Below are positions 47,228-55,527 of a DNA stretch of 64,000 nucleotides, piece by piece (the stretch's first letter is position 1; every line of letters begins with the position of its first letter). A program made the position numbers and the translations under genes. The stretch comes from Paludibacteraceae bacterium (GTDB lineage: Bacteria > Bacteroidota > Bacteroidia > Bacteroidales > Paludibacteraceae). The notes under the pieces are model-generated. The model saw only the letters and a list, made by a program, of their open reading frames with translations, was not told where the DNA came from and made no database searches. The stretch is from NCBI GenBank assembly GCA_017448345.1, contig JAFSLP010000100.1:16772-80771 (forward strand), written 5' to 3'.

Positions 47228-47284
47228 TTTTGTTTTATAGTATTTGCTCGTAGCCATGTAATACACAATATCTCATAATAATTG

Positions 47285-48736
47285 TTATCCTCGGAGTCGA
47301 ATCAATGTTTCATTAATTAACGTGCTGGAAGTGCCTTTGGTATAAGGGAAATAGACTACTTTTGCACCTACTTCGGCCAACTCCGCTTCTATCTTGTTCC
47401 ATTTGTCCGTCCCTTTCCAGTCGTCGCCCACAAACATCACATCGAAATGATATTTCTTCCAAGCACCTAATTTGTCCATATTCTCCTGAGTCACCACTTC
47501 GTCCACATATTTGATGGCGCCCACTATCTCTTTGCGTTCCTCAAACGGAATGACAGACCGTTTGCCCTTATACTCCACCAAATCATCCGTAGAAACACCC
47601 ACGATGAGGTAGTCACACTGGGCTTTCGCCTTGCGCAGCAGGTTGAGATGACCGATATGAAACAAATCATATACGCCCGTAGTATAACCTATCTTCAGCG
47701 GCTCGTACATATTGAGGAACTGCTCCAGACAATAGAGTTGCCATTTCTGATTTCCCGTAAGTGCAGACATATCAATATCCCTGCGGAACTCCGGACGCGT
47801 CGGTCCTTGCCAGTTCTTGAAATATTCATCCACTGGGCGAGGCATTGGATTTTTATCAGGAATAGGCAAATCCGGGTATTTCATTTTGAAGAGTGCACGG
47901 ACTACATATTTGGATTCTCCGTTTCGTATCCGTTTCAAATCCAATGGCTCCGCCAATTGGAGATGGTCATACGGATCTGTATAAGGCATCTCTGCTGCAG
48001 CAAAAGCGTTCTCATAGGAACTATAGCTTTCTTCTGTTGCAACATCATCCATCATTTTAAGCCAATCTATTCCTTTTTCCCCTTTCCTGTATCGCTGGAA
48101 TAAATAATCCATGTCTATAGGTTCTTTCAGCACTAAAACCGGATCAAGGTATGTAAACCGCTCTTTCCAGTCGGAATAATCCCAATCACGGGACATTAGT
48201 TTATCCATTCCTCCAAATACATAATCACTTCCGTCTCCTATTATCAAGCGGGTGATACCATCTTTTTTTGCTTGTTGCGCAGCTAAATAGAGTTGCGGTT
48301 CTATGCTGTGTACAGGTGCTCCTTTAGATGCCATAACATATGGTAGCGCTGCCACTATCGAATTCCAATTGATATCCACATAGTGAAGCGAAAGGCTGTA
48401 ATAGGCTGCAAATTGTTCAGCTCGTCTTAATTCGTCCTTTTGAAATTCTCCACCAAGAAAACGGAACGTATATGCGTCACATCCCCGCATATAAGAAGCG
48501 AGTATCGCCGAATCCATTCCTCCTGAGAGTAATAATCCGAGTCGTTCTCCTTTGAGAGAATCAAAAACTTTTTGGATGGCTGCGTCTGTCTCGTCAGCAT
48601 CTTTCACGGGCACCTTTTCTGCCGGGTTTATATAAACATTCTTTCTATGCTTTGTTCTGTCCGTGAATTCAGCATCTTCCCGCTCCATGTATCGGAAAGC
48701 GAGGTATGAACTCATGCAAAATTGTTTGTCTATCAT
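47285..48736 (-). CDS. Fusion of asparagine-synthase-like domain and glycerol-3-phosphate-type cytidylyltransferase
   Basis: A 483-residue two-domain protein. Residues about 55-330: asparagine-synthase-type ATP pyrophosphatase (L-L-L-S-G-G-M-D-S-A at 68-77, I-I-G-D-G-S-D-Y-V-F-G-G later), but no N-terminal glutaminase domain. Residues about 352-483: cytidylyltransferase of the TagD/GCT type (T-T-G-V-Y-D-L-F-H-I-G-H, K-R-S-V-I-P-F-E-E-R, V-G-D-D-W-K-G-T-D-K-W). The second domain would make a CDP-alcohol; the first could form an amide with free ammonia or another amine on an acid precursor. Combined with the adjacent licD this suggests an amidated CDP-linked head group. I do not know of a characterised protein with this pairing. 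The N-terminal end has no signal peptide, so it is cytoplasmic. Confidence 0.85.
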   Translation of the reverse strand: MIDKQFCMSSYLAFRYMEREDAEFTDRTKHRKNVYINPAEKVPVKDADETDAAIQKVFDSLKGERLGLLLSGGMDSAILASYMRGCDAYTFRFLGGEFQKDELRRAEQFAAYYSLSLHYVDINWNSIVAALPYVMASKGAPVHSIEPQLYLAAQQAKKDGITRLIIGDGSDYVFGGMDKLMSRDWDYSDWKERFTYLDPVLVLKEPIDMDYLFQRYRKGEKGIDWLKMMDDVATEESYSSYENAFAAAEMPYTDPYDHLQLAEPLDLKRIRNGESKYVVRALFKMKYPDLPIPDKNPMPRPVDEYFKNWQGPTRPEFRRDIDMSALTGNQKWQLYCLEQFLNMYEPLKIGYTTGVYDLFHIGHLNLLRKAKAQCDYLIVGVSTDDLVEYKGKRSVIPFEERKEIVGAIKYVDEVVTQENMDKLGAWKKYHFDVMFVGDDWKGTDKWNKIEAELAEVGAKVVYFPYTKGTSSTLINETLIRLRG

Positions 48737-48954
48737 ATCATGCTAATTTCCTTCTATTTCACTTTCATTCTCGAACGCATCTCATTCCCATCCTGTACGT
48801 CACAGATGGGTGTTTGTATTTGTTTGGTTCTCTTTCTTCTATTCCCCGACATCGGATGTCGGCATAGCTTCGTTCATTTTGCGGGATACTGTCCCGCTTT
48901 TCTTTGTCCGGTGCTACGAGCCTCAGCTCGGAGATTCTCATATTATTTTTGTCC

Positions 48955-49016
48955 TGACCGTTTTGACCTTTTTGACCGTTTCTCACTCCAAACGGTCAAT
49001 CCGGTCAATTCGGTCA
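48955..49016. repeat. Hairpin whose two arms are tandem micro-repeats (gaccgttt / aaacggtc)
   Basis: Left arm: three units of tgaccgttt-type sequence (48955-48981). Right arm: three units of the complementary aaacggtcaat-type (about 48990-49016). The arms are each other's approximate reverse complement. Confidence 0.7.
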
Positions 49017-49030
49017 TATATTTTTTTATT

Positions 49031-49092
49031 TTGCACTTTCTGCACTTTTTGCACTTTCACCCTTCAAAGTGCAAATAGTGCAAATTGTGCAA
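49031..49092. repeat. Hairpin whose two arms are tandem micro-repeats (ttgcacttt / aaagtgcaa)
   Basis: Left arm: three units of ttgcacttt (49031-49059). Right arm: three units of aaagtgcaa (about 49066-49092). Same architecture as 48955-49016 with unrelated sequence. Confidence 0.75.
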
Positions 49093-49350
49093 TGTCATTT
49101 TATTATTTTTTTTCGAACGCTCTGTTCTGTTTTCTCTTTTATGGGGCCCCGAAAAATTTTAATTTTTGGGGAGAGCGGAGGCAATGGTCGCACTTGCCAT
49201 TTAGCGAAGCGGTATGGCTCTTGCGATCCATTTGCCGAACGCGAGCGTTAGTTGTTCTTGTATATTCTTAATGATTTTTAGTCATTATAGGTACTAAACC
49301 GAACCCGTATAGGAACCAACGGCTATCCCTTTGCCATCCATCTGTTCCCG

Positions 49351-50400
49351 TCAGTGGTAAAACCGTGTACCCGGCAGGCATGAGAACGAATCCACCACGC
49401 CCACCACGGACTGCTGTCCATTGACAACTGACGGATCCACCACTATCAGCGTATGAATCGAATAATGGTTCATCTTCTCGCCCGCCTCGACGATCTTGGC
49501 ATCCTTGGAGATCGTTTTGGGATTTCGGGACATAATCTCCTCTACCTTCGTCTCGAAGAACGCTTTCCCGAGCCGCTGCATCGCCCTGCGAATATCCCCG
49601 TCCGTTATTATTCCTACAAGGCGGGCATTCGTAATTCTTATCTCGCTTCCGCTCGAACGATTGTTTCGTAATTCGTAATTCGTAATTTCCTCCACCACAA
49701 TCCCTATTCCAAGAGTACCTTTGGTTACAATCTCAATCGCCTCTTTCATCGGCATTCCGGGTGTCAGGAAAGGAAGATTGTCTTTAAACATCACATCTTC
49801 CACCTTCGCCAATAATTTGCGCCCGAGGTCTCCTCCGGGATGCAGGCGCGCGAAGTCCGTCGGCTGGAAATGGTTCGCCTCCACCAGCGCACATGCGAGT
49901 GCATCGCCTAACGCCAGCGTGGCGGTAGTGGACGCGGTGGGGATAAGGTTGAGCGGATCCGCCTCTTTCTCCACCGCAATGTTCAGATGGATATCCGAAT
50001 AACGCGCCAGCAGACTCTCCGAGTTACCGGACATGCCGATGATGGTTATCTTCTTCGCCTGAATAAGCGGCAGGAATCGCAGCAGTTCCTCTGTTGCCCC
50101 TGAGTAGGAAATAGCAAGAACGAGGTCGTCGGACGAGAGCATTCCGAGGTCGCCGTGGTAGGCGTCTAGCGGATTGAGGAAGAAAGCAGGAGTGCCGGTG
50201 GAAGCTAACGTGGCGGCGATCTTCGAACCGATATGCCCGGACTTGCCGACACCGGTCACAACCACCTTGCCCTTGCAGCCCTGAATCAGTTCCACCGCCC
50301 GTATAAAGGATTCGTCCAGACGCGGAATCAGATTCATGACAGCCGCAGCCTCACATTGCAGGCATTCCTTCGCCCTTTCTATAATTGCTTGCGATTGCAT
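49351..50400 (-). CDS. kdsD: D-arabinose-5-phosphate isomerase KdsD (KpsF-like)
   Basis: A 349-residue SIS-domain isomerase giving arabinose-5-phosphate, the first step to Kdo. SIS core: T-G-V-G-K-S-G-H-I-G-S-K-I-A-A-T-L-A-S-T-G-T-P-A, H-G-D-L-G-M and S-Y-S-G-A-T-E-E; two CBS domains follow. The second half of the first CBS domain carries an in-frame insertion of roughly 20 residues (EEITNYELRNNRSSGSEIRI), written by aattacg and related repeats at 49625-49692, just before L-V-G-I-I-T-D-G-D-I-R-R. A second one (VNGQQSVVGV, about 49410-49440) sits in the second CBS domain. Co-directional with ispD-like and kdsC genes. Confidence 0.93.
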   Translation of the reverse strand: MQSQAIIERAKECLQCEAAAVMNLIPRLDESFIRAVELIQGCKGKVVVTGVGKSGHIGSKIAATLASTGTPAFFLNPLDAYHGDLGMLSSDDLVLAISYSGATEELLRFLPLIQAKKITIIGMSGNSESLLARYSDIHLNIAVEKEADPLNLIPTASTTATLALGDALACALVEANHFQPTDFARLHPGGDLGRKLLAKVEDVMFKDNLPFLTPGMPMKEAIEIVTKGTLGIGIVVEEITNYELRNNRSSGSEIRITNARLVGIITDGDIRRAMQRLGKAFFETKVEEIMSRNPKTISKDAKIVEAGEKMNHYSIHTLIVVDPSVVNGQQSVVGVVDSFSCLPGTRFYH

Positions 50401-50403
50401 ATG

Positions 50404-51111
50404 TTATGGTTTTAAATCTTCTTGGTATGTTATCTTCCTGTTTCTTTCTTCGCCGGGGACGATGAAGACAGGTACGTCCGGCATGTAACGATGGACAATA
50501 CCGACGTCATCGGTAGCGGCAATCTGTCCTTCCTCCATGGCTTTCCTGAACGCCTCCGCGATAGTGCCGAGGTGGAATGCCTGCGGCGTCTGCGCTCGCC
50601 AGACATACGATCTATCCAACACCTCTTCCAGAAACATCCCTTTGTCACTTTGTCCTTTGTCCCTTTGTACCTTATACAAGGTGTCCGTGGAAGGCACCGC
50701 CACCGTAACAGCTTGGTGCGTCTCCAGTGCTTGGCATACATCGGCGATGATGCGTTGCGAGACAAAAGGCCGTGCCGCATCATGAAGAAGCAGCGAAATG
50801 CATCCGCCAAGTTTGGCGGATTTCATATACTCCTCTACGGCGCGCCAAGACGACTCCCACCGTTCGCTTCCGCCGGGAATCAGTTGTTGCACTTTCTTCC
50901 ACCCGTTCCGCTCTATCATAGCCTCTGCCTCTGCCAACCATTCGGGATGCATGACTACCGCAATCTCATCAATGCACGAAGCCTGCTCGAAAGCGTCAAC
51001 CGAGTGCTCCAAGACAGAGCGTCCGTCATCCAGCAGCAGGAACTGTTTCGGAGTGTCTCCTCCTACTCTGCTTCCAATGCCGCCTGCTAATATGACCGCT
51101 ATATTCCGCAT
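50404..51111 (-). CDS. ispD: IspD-family cytidylyltransferase (MEP pathway)
   Basis: A 235-residue enzyme: I-L-A-G-G-I-G-S-R-V-G-G-D-T-P-K-Q-F (nucleotide site), H-D-A-A-R-P-F-V, W-R-A-Q-T-P-Q-A-F and a final N-R-K-I-T-Y-Q-E-D-L. Forms CDP-methylerythritol in isoprenoid synthesis; a ribitol-phosphate-type TarI is a less likely alternative. The ATG at 51111 is the family start; an upstream frame overlaps kdsC. Two in-frame anomalies: a tttgtcc micro-repeat at 50641-50690 (VQRDKGQSDKG) and a perfect 20-nt palindrome at 50802-50821 (9-bp arms, 2-nt loop). kdsC overlaps it by 13 nt. Confidence 0.87.
   Translation of the reverse strand: MRNIAVILAGGIGSRVGGDTPKQFLLLDDGRSVLEHSVDAFEQASCIDEIAVVMHPEWLAEAEAMIERNGWKKVQQLIPGGSERWESSWRAVEEYMKSAKLGGCISLLLHDAARPFVSQRIIADVCQALETHQAVTVAVPSTDTLYKVQRDKGQSDKGMFLEEVLDRSYVWRAQTPQAFHLGTIAEAFRKAMEEGQIAATDDVGIVHRYMPDVPVFIVPGEERNRKITYQEDLKP
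50802..50821. repeat. Perfect palindrome inside the ispD coding region
   Basis: Arms ATCCGCCAA / TTGGCGGAT with a GT centre; it encodes the Lys-Leu-Gly-Gly-containing turn before H-D-A-A-R-P. Confidence 0.7.
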
Positions 51112-51617
51112 TCTTTTAAGATATTGTCCGCGATCTCCCTTATTGCACCTTGTCCGCCGGGGGTCCGCAGTACATGTATGCCGTTGATGGCCTTGACTTC
51201 GGGGCGTGCGTTCGGCGGACAACAGGGATGACCTACTGCGCGCAATAACTCCACATCGTTGATATCATCGCCCACATAGCATACATCCTCCAGACCTATC
51301 CCTGTTTGTGCGCAAATCTCCTGTGCCGCCTGCAGTTTCGTCAGGCAGTCGGGATTGACCTTGCTGCCTACGCCAAGGTAGAGAAAACGCAGTTTCAGTT
51401 TCTCCGCCCTTGCCTTCACCACTGCCGAGTTCTCCGATGTAAGGATGCCGCAAGGGATTCCGGCTTGCTGCAGACAGACCATTCCCATGCCGTCATAGAC
51501 ACAGAATCGTTTCATCACCTCGCCGTCTGCGGTATAATACATTCCGCCATCTGTAAGGCAGCCATCGACGTCCGTCAGAAAAAGCCGAACTTTATTTACC
51601 ATTTGGTCATTTACCAT
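51099..51617 (-). CDS. kdsC: 3-deoxy-D-manno-octulosonate 8-phosphate phosphatase KdsC
   Basis: A 172-residue HAD phosphatase that releases Kdo from Kdo-8-phosphate. HAD motif I: F-L-T-D-V-D-G-C-L-T-D-G; motif II region I-L-T-S-E-N-S; motif III/IV G-D-D-I-N-D-V-E-L-L. Start is uncertain: MVNDQMVNKV at the N-terminus is written by cattt-type micro-repeats, so Met7 (51599) may be the ancestral start. Overlaps ispD and lies upstream of kdsD, so three enzymes needed for Kdo or isoprenoid precursors form one transcript. Confidence 0.92.
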   Translation of the reverse strand: MVNDQMVNKVRLFLTDVDGCLTDGGMYYTADGEVMKRFCVYDGMGMVCLQQAGIPCGILTSENSAVVKARAEKLKLRFLYLGVGSKVNPDCLTKLQAAQEICAQTGIGLEDVCYVGDDINDVELLRAVGHPCCPPNARPEVKAINGIHVLRTPGGQGAIREIADNILKECGI

Positions 51618-51660
51618 TTGGACGTTTATTTATTCATTTATTTGTCATTTGCCAATTTAT
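51600..51660. repeat. Intergenic micro-repeat (catttgg family) between kdsC and the UXS gene
   Basis: Units catttggt, catttacc, catttgg, catttatt and catttgcc. It reaches into both flanking genes and writes the first codons of kdsC and the last codons (LANDK) of the decarboxylase gene. Same family at 3055-3070, 4094-4140, 14285-14313 and 55483-55520. Confidence 0.75.
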
Positions 51661-52582
51661 GGTCAAAATACTCTATGGTTTTCACGAGTCCCTCCCGGAG
51701 CTGAACCGTTGGTTCCCAATGGAGGATCTGTTTGGCCTTATCAATCACCGGTTGGCGTTGAGTCGGGTCATCCGAAGGCAGCGGTTCGTAAATAATCATG
51801 GACTTTGCGCCTGTGAGTTCGATTACCAGCTCGGCCAATTGTTTGATAGTGAACTCATGCGGGTTACCGAGGTTGATCGGTCCGGTTATTTCATCGGGCG
51901 TCGCCATCATGGCAATCATCCCACGAATCAGGTCATCGCAATAACAAAAAGACCGAGTCTGAGAACCGTCTCCGTAGATGGTAATATCTTTCCCTTTAAG
52001 CGCCTGAACGATAAAATTGGAGACGACACGCCCATCGTTAGGGTGCATATTCGGGCCGTACGTATTAAAGATACGTATGACCTTGATGCGTACCTTGTTC
52101 TGACGGTAGTAGTCAAAGAAAAGTGTCTCAGCGCAACGTTTTCCCTCGTCATAACAAGAGCGGATACCAATCGGGTTCACATTTCCCCAATACTCCTCCG
52201 GTTGCGGGTGAATATGCGGGTCTCCGTACACCTCGCTGGTAGAAGCCTGGAGGATTTTAGCCCCGGTACGTTTTGCCACTCCCAACATATTAATCGCTCC
52301 CATGATAGAGGTCTGGATGGTCTTGATGGGGTCATATTGGTAGTGGATGGGGGAAGCAGGGCAAGCGAGGTTGTAAATCTCGTCGACCTCGACGTGCGCC
52401 GGCATCGTGACATCGTGACGGTAAAGTTCAAAATAGGGATTGTCAAGCAAGTGTACGATATTGGACTTGCTACCCGTAAAATAATTGTCCATACAGATGA
52501 CCTCATTTCCCTGCTTGAGCAAAGCTTCGCAAAGATGCGAACCGAGGAAACCGGCACCTCCTGTAACTAAGATTTTTTTCAT
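51638..52582 (-). CDS. UDP-glucuronate decarboxylase (UDP-xylose synthase)
   Basis: A 314-residue extended SDR. NAD motif [42 protein letters not shown] (hallmark of UXS); catalytic [26 protein letters not shown]. Makes UDP-xylose for surface glycans. The C-terminal LANDK is encoded by micro-repeat DNA. Ten nt after the GT2 gene upstream. Confidence 0.93.
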   Translation of the reverse strand: MKKILVTGGAGFLGSHLCEALLKQGNEVICMDNYFTGSKSNIVHLLDNPYFELYRHDVTMPAHVEVDEIYNLACPASPIHYQYDPIKTIQTSIMGAINMLGVAKRTGAKILQASTSEVYGDPHIHPQPEEYWGNVNPIGIRSCYDEGKRCAETLFFDYYRQNKVRIKVIRIFNTYGPNMHPNDGRVVSNFIVQALKGKDITIYGDGSQTRSFCYCDDLIRGMIAMMATPDEITGPINLGNPHEFTIKQLAELVIELTGAKSMIIYEPLPSDDPTQRQPVIDKAKQILHWEPTVQLREGLVKTIEYFDHKLANDK

Positions 52583-52591
52583 TGTATCGTG

Positions 52592-53590
52592 TTATTTATA
52601 TAATTCTTCTTGTTTTGCCTTTCGGGCTTTATGACAGAAGCACTCCCCAAGAAATCCCAAGCCGTATCCGAAAGTCTGGATATACGCCGTTGCGATAGAG
52701 AGAAAGGCTATTTTGAGCGATTGGTTTTTAAGCAGGGACTCGCAGAATATTCCAAGAATGTACAGGGCAATCGGAGCCAATGCCACAAGCGCCCATTTCC
52801 AACTGAAGAAAGCCAGAACGAGCGCCGCCAAGACAAGCGCACAGTTACCGGTCACAAAGACCGCAGGCAGAAGATGGACCAGTTTGAGCGAACCTGGGTG
52901 CAGCTCCGCCAACAAGACTCTTCCTTTTCCAAAAGTATTCACCTGTCGGAAGAATTTTGTCAAGTCCACGCGGCGTTTATGATAGACATATGCCTCGGGA
53001 ATAAGCGTTGTTTTGAAGCCGGCCTGCTTGATACGGATGGAGAGATCGATATCTTCACCGATCATATTTTTGTATCCGCCCACTGTTTCAAAGCATCTCC
53101 GCGAGATGCCCATATTAAAAGAACGCGGGGAGAACTTCTCCTTATTTTTCGTAGCGCCACGTATTCCGCCGGTGGTCATAATGGATGTCATAGAGTAGTT
53201 GATCGCCTTCTGGACATCGGTGAACGAGTCGTCCGCGGCATCGGGACCTCCGTAACAATCCACAGGATTTTTCTCCAACTCAGCCCTCACCGTAGCAATG
53301 TAATGAGGCGGCACGATGACATCGGAGTCATAGATGACGAACCAATCTCCCGTCGCCCGCACAATCCCATAATTGCGTGTCTCCGACCGCCCTGAGTTGG
53401 GCTTGAAGTAATAATGCAGGGCCAGCTGCGAGCTATATTGCTTGCAAACCTCCTCGCAAGGGACAGATGAGCCATCCTCAATAACAAGGACCTCAAACCC
53501 TTTGTCCGTCTGACGCGTCAGAGAATCGAGGAGTTCCGCCACTTCATCCGGTCTGTTATAAACCGGTACTATGATTGAAAAGCGTTCCAT
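52592..53590 (-). CDS. Family 2 glycosyltransferase, membrane-anchored
   Basis: A 332-residue GT2: F-S-I-I-V-P-V-Y-N-R-P-D-E-V-A-E-L-L; D-G-S-S-V-P; D-W-F-V-I-Y-D-S-D-V-I-V-P (DXD region); G-E-D-I-D-L-S-I-R-I-K-Q-A-G. The last 100 residues hold two hydrophobic helices (AVFVTGNCALVLAALVLAFF and a second). Acts at the inner membrane on an unknown acceptor. Its first 22 nt overlap the end of thiL, so it is translated with it. Confidence 0.85.
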   Translation of the reverse strand: MERFSIIVPVYNRPDEVAELLDSLTRQTDKGFEVLVIEDGSSVPCEEVCKQYSSQLALHYYFKPNSGRSETRNYGIVRATGDWFVIYDSDVIVPPHYIATVRAELEKNPVDCYGGPDAADDSFTDVQKAINYSMTSIMTTGGIRGATKNKEKFSPRSFNMGISRRCFETVGGYKNMIGEDIDLSIRIKQAGFKTTLIPEAYVYHKRRVDLTKFFRQVNTFGKGRVLLAELHPGSLKLVHLLPAVFVTGNCALVLAALVLAFFSWKWALVALAPIALYILGIFCESLLKNQSLKIAFLSIATAYIQTFGYGLGFLGECFCHKARKAKQEELYK

Positions 53591-54651
53591 CCCTGTGCTT
53601 TGAGGGTTAATTCTTCGCCGTTACGGCCGATGAGGTTACAGCCGTATTCGGGTTTGGTGATGTGCCCGACGATATAGAGGTCCTCTATCGGAATCAGTTT
53701 CTCATAGTCATCCAGCGAACAAGTGAAGAGGAGTTCGTAATCCTCTCCTCCGTTGAGTGCGCAGGTGACGATATTGAGGTTCATCTCCTCCGCCAAGACC
53801 GCCGCCTGATAGTCAATGGGGAGCTTGTCCTCATAGATGCAGCAGCCGACACCGGATTGCGAACAAATATGCAGCAGTTCCGACGAGAGTCCGTCGGAGA
53901 TATCCATCATCGCCGTGGGTTTGACACCTGCTTTACGTAGCGATTCAATCATATCCCTTCTGGCTTCGGGTTTGAGCTGCCGCTCCAGTAGGTACTCACG
54001 ACCCTCGAAAGCCTCTATCGGAGCATTCGGAACACTCTGATTATTCGGAATATTCTGAGTCATCGCCAGCCGCTCTCTTTCCAGCAACTGTAGCCCCATA
54101 TACGCCGTACCGAGATTGCCGGAGACGCAGATGAGGTCATTGAGTTTGGCACCGTTGCGATAGACAATGTCTTTTGCGTTCGCCACTCCGAGACACGTGA
54201 TAGAGATTGTCAGCCCTGTCATGGACGAGCATGTGTCGCCGCCGACGATATCCACACCGTATCGCTCACAGGCGAGGCGTATGCCGGAGTAGAGAGCCTC
54301 GATGTCCTCTACCGAAAAACGCTTGCTGATGCCGAGCGAGACGGTAATCTGCGTGGGCGTACCGTTCATGGCATAGATGTCAGAGAAATTGACCACAGCA
54401 GCCTTATAGCCGAGATGCTTGAGCGGCACATATTCCAAGTTGAAATGAATCCCCTCCAGCAACATGTCTGTGGTCATAAGAACACGGACATCTTCATTTT
54501 TAATTTTTTGTTTTGAATTTTTAATTTCACTAAAGTCCATGACGGCACAATCGTCTCCGACTGCTTTTTTAGTGCTTGGTTGGACTGTCTTGATGTCCTT
54601 GGTAAGATGTTTGATGAGTCCGAACTCACCATATTTGGATATTTCTGTCAT
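53569..54651 (-). CDS. thiL: Thiamine-monophosphate kinase
   Basis: A 360-residue AIR-synthase-fold kinase that phosphorylates thiamine monophosphate to the diphosphate. Motifs: G-D-D-C-A-V-M-D-F early, M-T-T-D-M-L-L-E-G-I-H-F, V-G-G-D-T-C-S-S, D-I-S-D-G-L-S-S-E-L and G-G-E-D-Y-E-L-L-F-T. Two in-frame micro-insertions: 54497-54531 (IKNSKQKIKNED) just after the first motif and 54023-54062 (TQNIPNNQSVPNAPIE). Heads a six-gene minus-strand run (thiL, GT2, UXS, kdsC, ispD, kdsD). Confidence 0.93.
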   Translation of the reverse strand: MTEISKYGEFGLIKHLTKDIKTVQPSTKKAVGDDCAVMDFSEIKNSKQKIKNEDVRVLMTTDMLLEGIHFNLEYVPLKHLGYKAAVVNFSDIYAMNGTPTQITVSLGISKRFSVEDIEALYSGIRLACERYGVDIVGGDTCSSMTGLTISITCLGVANAKDIVYRNGAKLNDLICVSGNLGTAYMGLQLLERERLAMTQNIPNNQSVPNAPIEAFEGREYLLERQLKPEARRDMIESLRKAGVKPTAMMDISDGLSSELLHICSQSGVGCCIYEDKLPIDYQAAVLAEEMNLNIVTCALNGGEDYELLFTCSLDDYEKLIPIEDLYIVGHITKPEYGCNLIGRNGEELTLKAQGWNAFQS

Positions 54652-54736
54652 AAGCGTGTGTTTTAATCCGCCGTCATGGCGGATACCTTATGTGCCGGGG
54701 AGCTGCCGGACATGGCGGAGGCATATAACGGGCATG

Positions 54737-54767
54737 CAAAGGTACGAAGATTAATTCAAAATGCAAA
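54737..54767 (-). promoter_or_regulatory. Promoter for thiL and the glycan-precursor operon
   Basis: Minus strand: TTTG (54764-54767), 19-nt spacer, TACCTTTG (54737-54744). The leader holds a CCGCC-gtcat-GGCGG hairpin at about 54670. Confidence 0.65.
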
Positions 54768-54825
54768 ATTAAAAATTAAAAATTTAGGAAAAGGTACACT
54801 TTTTTAAAGAAAAACGCGTGCGCGC

Positions 54826-54856
54826 TTGTGTATGTAAAAAAAATATAGTATCTTTG
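54826..54856 (+). promoter_or_regulatory. Promoter for ruvA-sprA
   Basis: TTG (54826-54828) with TGTATG following, 20-nt spacer, TATCTTTG (54849-54856). Divergent from the thiL promoter. The ATG of ruvA is at 54873. Confidence 0.7.
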
Positions 54857-54872
54857 TGCGATTTTTTGTGTT

Positions 54873-55481
54873 ATGATTGAATATATCAAAGGCATATTAA
54901 GCGAGTTAAACCCGACAGAGGCTGTGGTGGAAGCAGCCGGCGTGGGTTATCAGATAGCAATCACTCTGCCGGGTTACTCCGCGCTGGTGGGCAGCGAAGA
55001 GAAAGAAGTCAAGCTGTTCATCACTGAAGTCATCCGCGAGGATGCGCATGAGTTATACGGCTTCACGGTCCGTGCGGAACGGCAGCTGTTCGAACTGCTG
55101 ATGACGGTCAGCGGCGTAGGCGCCTCCACCGCCCGGATGATTATGAGCGCGTTCAGCGCGGAGGAGCTGCGTGTGCTGATAGCCACCGGCAACTCCAAAG
55201 CGATGGCGAAAGTGAAAGGTCTCGGGCCGAAGACCGCACAACGCATCATCGTCGATCTGAAGGACAAAGCGATAAAACTGGACCTCGGAGGCGACCCGAC
55301 AGAACTGCCGATGGCGTTTGACGATGGAGCCGACAGCGGCGTGAAAGCTGAGGCGGTGAGCGCCCTGACAATGCTCGGTTTTGCCGCCGCTGCCAGCGGG
55401 AAAGCGGTTGATAAGATACTGAAGAACGACCCGGCGATGAAAGTGGAAGCAGTCATCCGCGAAGCATTAAAGATGTTATAA
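54873..55481 (+). CDS. ruvA: Holliday-junction branch-migration subunit RuvA
   Basis: A 202-residue protein. The N-terminal OB domain starts M-I-E-Y-I-K-G-I-L; helix-hairpin-helix motifs are L-M-T-V-S-G-V-G-A-S-T-A and V-K-G-L-G-P-K-T-A-Q-R-I-I; the C-terminal RuvB-interacting domain follows an acidic linker. It tetramerises on four-way junctions and loads RuvB. The ruvA-sprA order is common in Bacteroidota. Confidence 0.95.
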   Translation: MIEYIKGILSELNPTEAVVEAAGVGYQIAITLPGYSALVGSEEKEVKLFITEVIREDAHELYGFTVRAERQLFELLMTVSGVGASTARMIMSAFSAEELRVLIATGNSKAMAKVKGLGPKTAQRIIVDLKDKAIKLDLGGDPTELPMAFDDGADSGVKAEAVSALTMLGFAAAASGKAVDKILKNDPAMKVEAVIREALKML

Positions 55482-55482
55482 C

Positions 55483-55520
55483 ATTTACCATTCGGTCATT
55501 TACCTTTTGGTCATTTATTG
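55483..55520. repeat. Intergenic micro-repeat (catttacc family) between ruvA and sprA
   Basis: Units catttacc, attcggt, catttacc, ttttggt and catttatt directly upstream of the sprA start; same family as 51600-51660. Confidence 0.7.
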
Positions 55521-55527
55521 AGACATT

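Larger units (their letters stand above)
48737..49350. other. Gene-free stretch rich in hairpins and repeats
   Basis: 614 nt between the fusion gene and kdsD. No credible gene. Hairpins include CCGACAT-cgg-ATGTCGG (about 48845-48861), GCGGGAT-act-GTCCCGC (about 48880-48896), CGAGC-ctca-GCTCG (about 48917-48930), ccccgaaaaa/tttttgggg near 49147-49172 and AACG-CGAG-CGTT near 49240. Two larger hairpins made of tandem repeats are listed separately. Confidence 0.5.
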
